DNA from: Thermosaccharophagus gerlachensis
GTDB taxonomy: Bacteria; Armatimonadota; Fervidibacteria; Fervidibacterales; Thermosaccharophagaceae
Direction: 5' to 3'
Assembly (NCBI GenBank): GCA_041538025.1
Contig: JBGOEV010000035.1
Span: 1-26,148, forward strand
Length of the DNA: 26,148 bases
The translations under genes and the position numbers were made by a program. Shown in pieces: positions 24,801 through 26,148 of the stretch. Numbering within the stretch: the first letter of the stretch is position 1; every line of letters starts with the position of its first letter. Under the pieces are notes generated by a model. It did not search any database and had not been told where the DNA came from. It saw only the letters and a list, made by a program, of their open reading frames with translations.

Positions 24801-26148
24801 GGATGGAGATGAAGCGAAGGTTGGCGCTTATGTTGCAATTATGTGGCGTGATAGAACAAGCTTCGTCCCGCAAAACAAGTTGCCAAGAAGTTTTTCACTC
24901 AGTTTGTCCATCCCACCCGATGTCTCCCGTCCTTTGTCCACTACCCTGCCGTCAATAACTCTCTCCCATACGGGCACCGATTGGGTTATTGAGAATGCTC
25001 ACTATCGCGTTTTGTTGCGTCGGACAGGCGGAACTATTAGAGCACTTTGGGCAAAGCAACCAAAAGAAAGGCTCATCTTCACTGACAGCGACATTTACAC
25101 TGATAAGGGTTTCCGCAATGTCCAATGGCAGGTGCAATACGCTGGTGCAAAAGACGATGTGGAGGCAGGTGCACGTGTTTGGCTTGATGGTTCAGTTCTG
25201 AGGATGAGGTTCTTTGGGACTCTTAGGGCAGGAAATGAAAGGTTTCGCATGCTTAGACCGCCAGTTTGGTTCGTGCAAGATTACGCCTTTGACAGCTCGC
25301 CCGTTTTCACCTATCGCTTCGCTGTCATGAGCGAGGGCAATGTTCAGGTTCCACCTGCCTTTTTGGCATGGGTAGTTGTCGTCCCACAAGCTCAAAAGTT
25401 CGCCTACATCCGTCAGGGTGAAAAGTTAGGGGAATGGATTTGCGACGAAAAGCAAAGGGCTGGTGAGACAGCAAAAATTGGTGTTTTGCCCGAGGCGATT
25501 TTTATGAGCGATGATTCTGGGAACATCTTGGCTTCATTCTTGGAGTTGCGGTTCAACTCGCCTTCACTGCCACGCAACATCTTTATGCATGGCAAAAGAT
25601 TTTTCATCGCATGGCTGGATGGGGATAAAGAAATCGCTCCACGAAAGTGGCATGAAGCCACAATGAGCGTTGCCATCGGTAGTTTACCCAAAGTGAAAGC
25701 TATAAGCATTGAACCACTAAAGGCAGATACAGAGGGCATTGTTGATCCATCGTTTGAGAGAATGGGTGCAGAAGTTTTTGCTGTAACTCAAGGGCGATGG
25801 TTACGATTTGGAGCATCAAAGGAGACCGGTTGGCTCATACCTGCAGGTGGCAGTATCACGACCGAAATCGCGCGAACTGGTAAAAGATGTGCTAAAGTCG
25901 TCAACACCAAAGGCGCTTATACACTTTTCACACAGCCACTCTCTTTAGCACAATTCCCTCCAAAAAGCAAGGTCATCTTGTCGGCATGGTTGAAGGGCGA
26001 AAACATACAAAGGGGTGACCAAGGCTGGAAAGCCGCAACTTTGGACTTGTCCATCCAACACAAAGACGGACGATGGGAGCACAAAGCCGTTGCCTTCCTT
26101 GACGGTAGTTTTGACTGGCGAAAAGTTGAAGGCGTCGTTGAGATCCCC
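21832..26148 (+). CDS. Very large secreted GH13-type (alpha-amylase superfamily) multidomain protein, 3' end outside window
   Basis: An uninterrupted frame of 1439 codons runs to the right edge. Residues 1-26 look like a signal peptide (GVVGALIILAITCAVCFA). A beta-sandwich (~33-285) precedes an alpha-amylase-type barrel (~295-640): WVNEVALYSFHPGG, FSAIWLLPIEDRGVYNPRDYYRF, region I VWQDIVPHGG (D382), region II GFRVDAVGG (nucleophile D447), region III ILGEVEP (acid/base E527) and region IV AESHDS (H589, D590). The three catalytic acids are all present. Two more sandwich modules follow, starting near Y789 and Y1058, then from ~1304 a CBM-like jelly roll (VDPSFERMG ... GSFDWRKVEGVVEIP) that is cut by the edge. 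A likely role is extracellular alpha-glucan hydrolysis; the exact specificity is unknown. An in-frame TAG directly before ATG 21832 fixes the earliest start; there is no Shine-Dalgarno. Confidence 0.85.
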   Translation, partial: MIKSGDVDGVVGALIILAITCAVCFAVQEAQTVQWGSWRLTFDSQTGDLLSLVWNGQTIAQAPPSGSLASLDIAVGERLEKRRWLIERSLSRSRLVERHFEARSGLLTLTREVSANGGRWQLQEQVQFGAFGNPNRIARSVRLTWLGSQPAKFYRIRFILPLPKKGTFLFPTKDPFDATHSGDLALCPQNYRASSAWGVGQFLLQQSKDLTLLFINDARRDPAVTHLWAVDDAVFVIHEFVAMGWAEPNEPQTVGSAFLEVVPEPLPKALRTAFWQWYDDVGIKVPADRPKWVNEVALYSFHPGGTIGSNFLDLGGFAMAKRHLLPIIRWLGFSAIWLLPIEDRGVYNPRDYYRFQEGLGTEEEYRQLVDEAHRLGMKVWQDIVPHGGTPEHGKVRGNKPWWLVFDEDGNALNYWCFDFREPDWQRYIGQVAEHYVKTFGIDGFRVDAVGGSRMMNWRRKGFPPAEKVPDNVPADWWQKGLAEAGGQVPMLPYERGSLTLREGGLQMLRVIRQATKRFNPDGAILGEVEPVPYMQEADVIYDFTLCHRHLMRLREVSPAEFVFALQRYFEEQRFAEPKGTVRLRYAESHDSLRAQYWLGVSAVRAFMALTFWVEGMPMLYHEAEIGHGVFIQRALSIRNALPELQTGDALYTDADHSSPLVKTNPDGIFTCLRTKDYVRASVPVINFNPNPVTAIIHLPIELLKLKENDRYAIWEGMTGAKLVEGKPKEIAKVKLTLSGYQSALLILRPAEEGCPVTQPIVEPKIARRQPSLPKLKKLEDKWEVTTRHYRLTIDAKTGMIRHFANADGKVLINGSELVTEEPATVKQVIGSPTQGKEEIIFPMRIILSDGTQVQLTYRCLPTEVKLQGALRDETTDTEQRTSGTGQGARESGRVGLLFAITDVYRWQVNTVEGLLDDWFFVRHLSGKRGTHGIYWRPQGTEILWQSEMTPLHPDNAWLCFWQRGGIGFRLAFDEPLKMGVDNVLLLDKVWDGDEAKVGAYVAIMWRDRTSFVPQNKLPRSFSLSLSIPPDVSRPLSTTLPSITLSHTGTDWVIENAHYRVLLRRTGGTIRALWAKQPKERLIFTDSDIYTDKGFRNVQWQVQYAGAKDDVEAGARVWLDGSVLRMRFFGTLRAGNERFRMLRPPVWFVQDYAFDSSPVFTYRFAVMSEGNVQVPPAFLAWVVVVPQAQKFAYIRQGEKLGEWICDEKQRAGETAKIGVLPEAIFMSDDSGNILASFLELRFNSPSLPRNIFMHGKRFFIAWLDGDKEIAPRKWHEATMSVAIGSLPKVKAISIEPLKADTEGIVDPSFERMGAEVFAVTQGRWLRFGASKETGWLIPAGGSITTEIARTGKRCAKVVNTKGAYTLFTQPLSLAQFPPKSKVILSAWLKGENIQRGDQGWKAATLDLSIQHKDGRWEHKAVAFLDGSFDWRKVEGVVEIP

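Overview
The window looks like a chromosomal segment of a bacterium with a diaminopimelate-type cell wall and protein export (Sec, Tat), carrying many carbohydrate-active genes. Gene content and style (several large secreted glycoside-hydrolase-like proteins, a Tat-exported sugar-isomerase-fold protein, GH51 and GH13 enzymes beside housekeeping genes, starts often GTG or TTG behind G-rich Shine-Dalgarno sequences) would fit a polysaccharide-degrading, possibly thermophilic lineage such as Armatimonadota. That placement is an inference and cannot be settled without a search.

Region 1 (1-3634, minus strand) holds the 5' part of a secreted beta-propeller protein and an 881-residue secreted protein with glycoside-hydrolase-like architecture. 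Region 2 (3676-12483, all minus strand) is a dense housekeeping block read in the order fabG, acpP, fabF (fatty-acid synthesis), a GlcD-type FAD oxidase, a Tat-signal protein with a fucose/arabinose-isomerase-like fold, miaA (tRNA modification), dapF and dapL (lysine/peptidoglycan meso-diaminopimelate). Several of these overlap or nearly touch (miaA overlaps both neighbours), so at least the distal part is probably co-transcribed.

Region 3 (12554-16018) is mixed in strand: an M28-family glutaminyl-cyclase-like metallopeptidase and an orphan CheW protein on plus, larC (nickel-pincer cofactor) convergent on minus, then rubrerythrin divergent from larC on plus. A 108-bp inverted-repeat element lies in the convergent gap after rubrerythrin.

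Region 4 (16268-26148) is carbohydrate-active: a secreted GH51 arabinofuranosidase with an inserted domain, a xylose-isomerase-type TIM-barrel protein directly upstream of it (same strand, with an extended -10 promoter), a secreted 501-residue TIM-barrel-like protein, and, divergent from these, a very large secreted GH13-type protein that runs off the right edge (at least 1439 residues). No sugar transporter or dedicated regulator is visible in the window. The most interesting points are the unplaced secreted hydrolase-like proteins, the multi-module GH13 protein, the palindrome in front of GH51, and two long inverted repeats (acpP-fabF gap; rubrerythrin-GH51 gap). No CRISPR array, insertion sequence, tRNA or rRNA gene was recognised.
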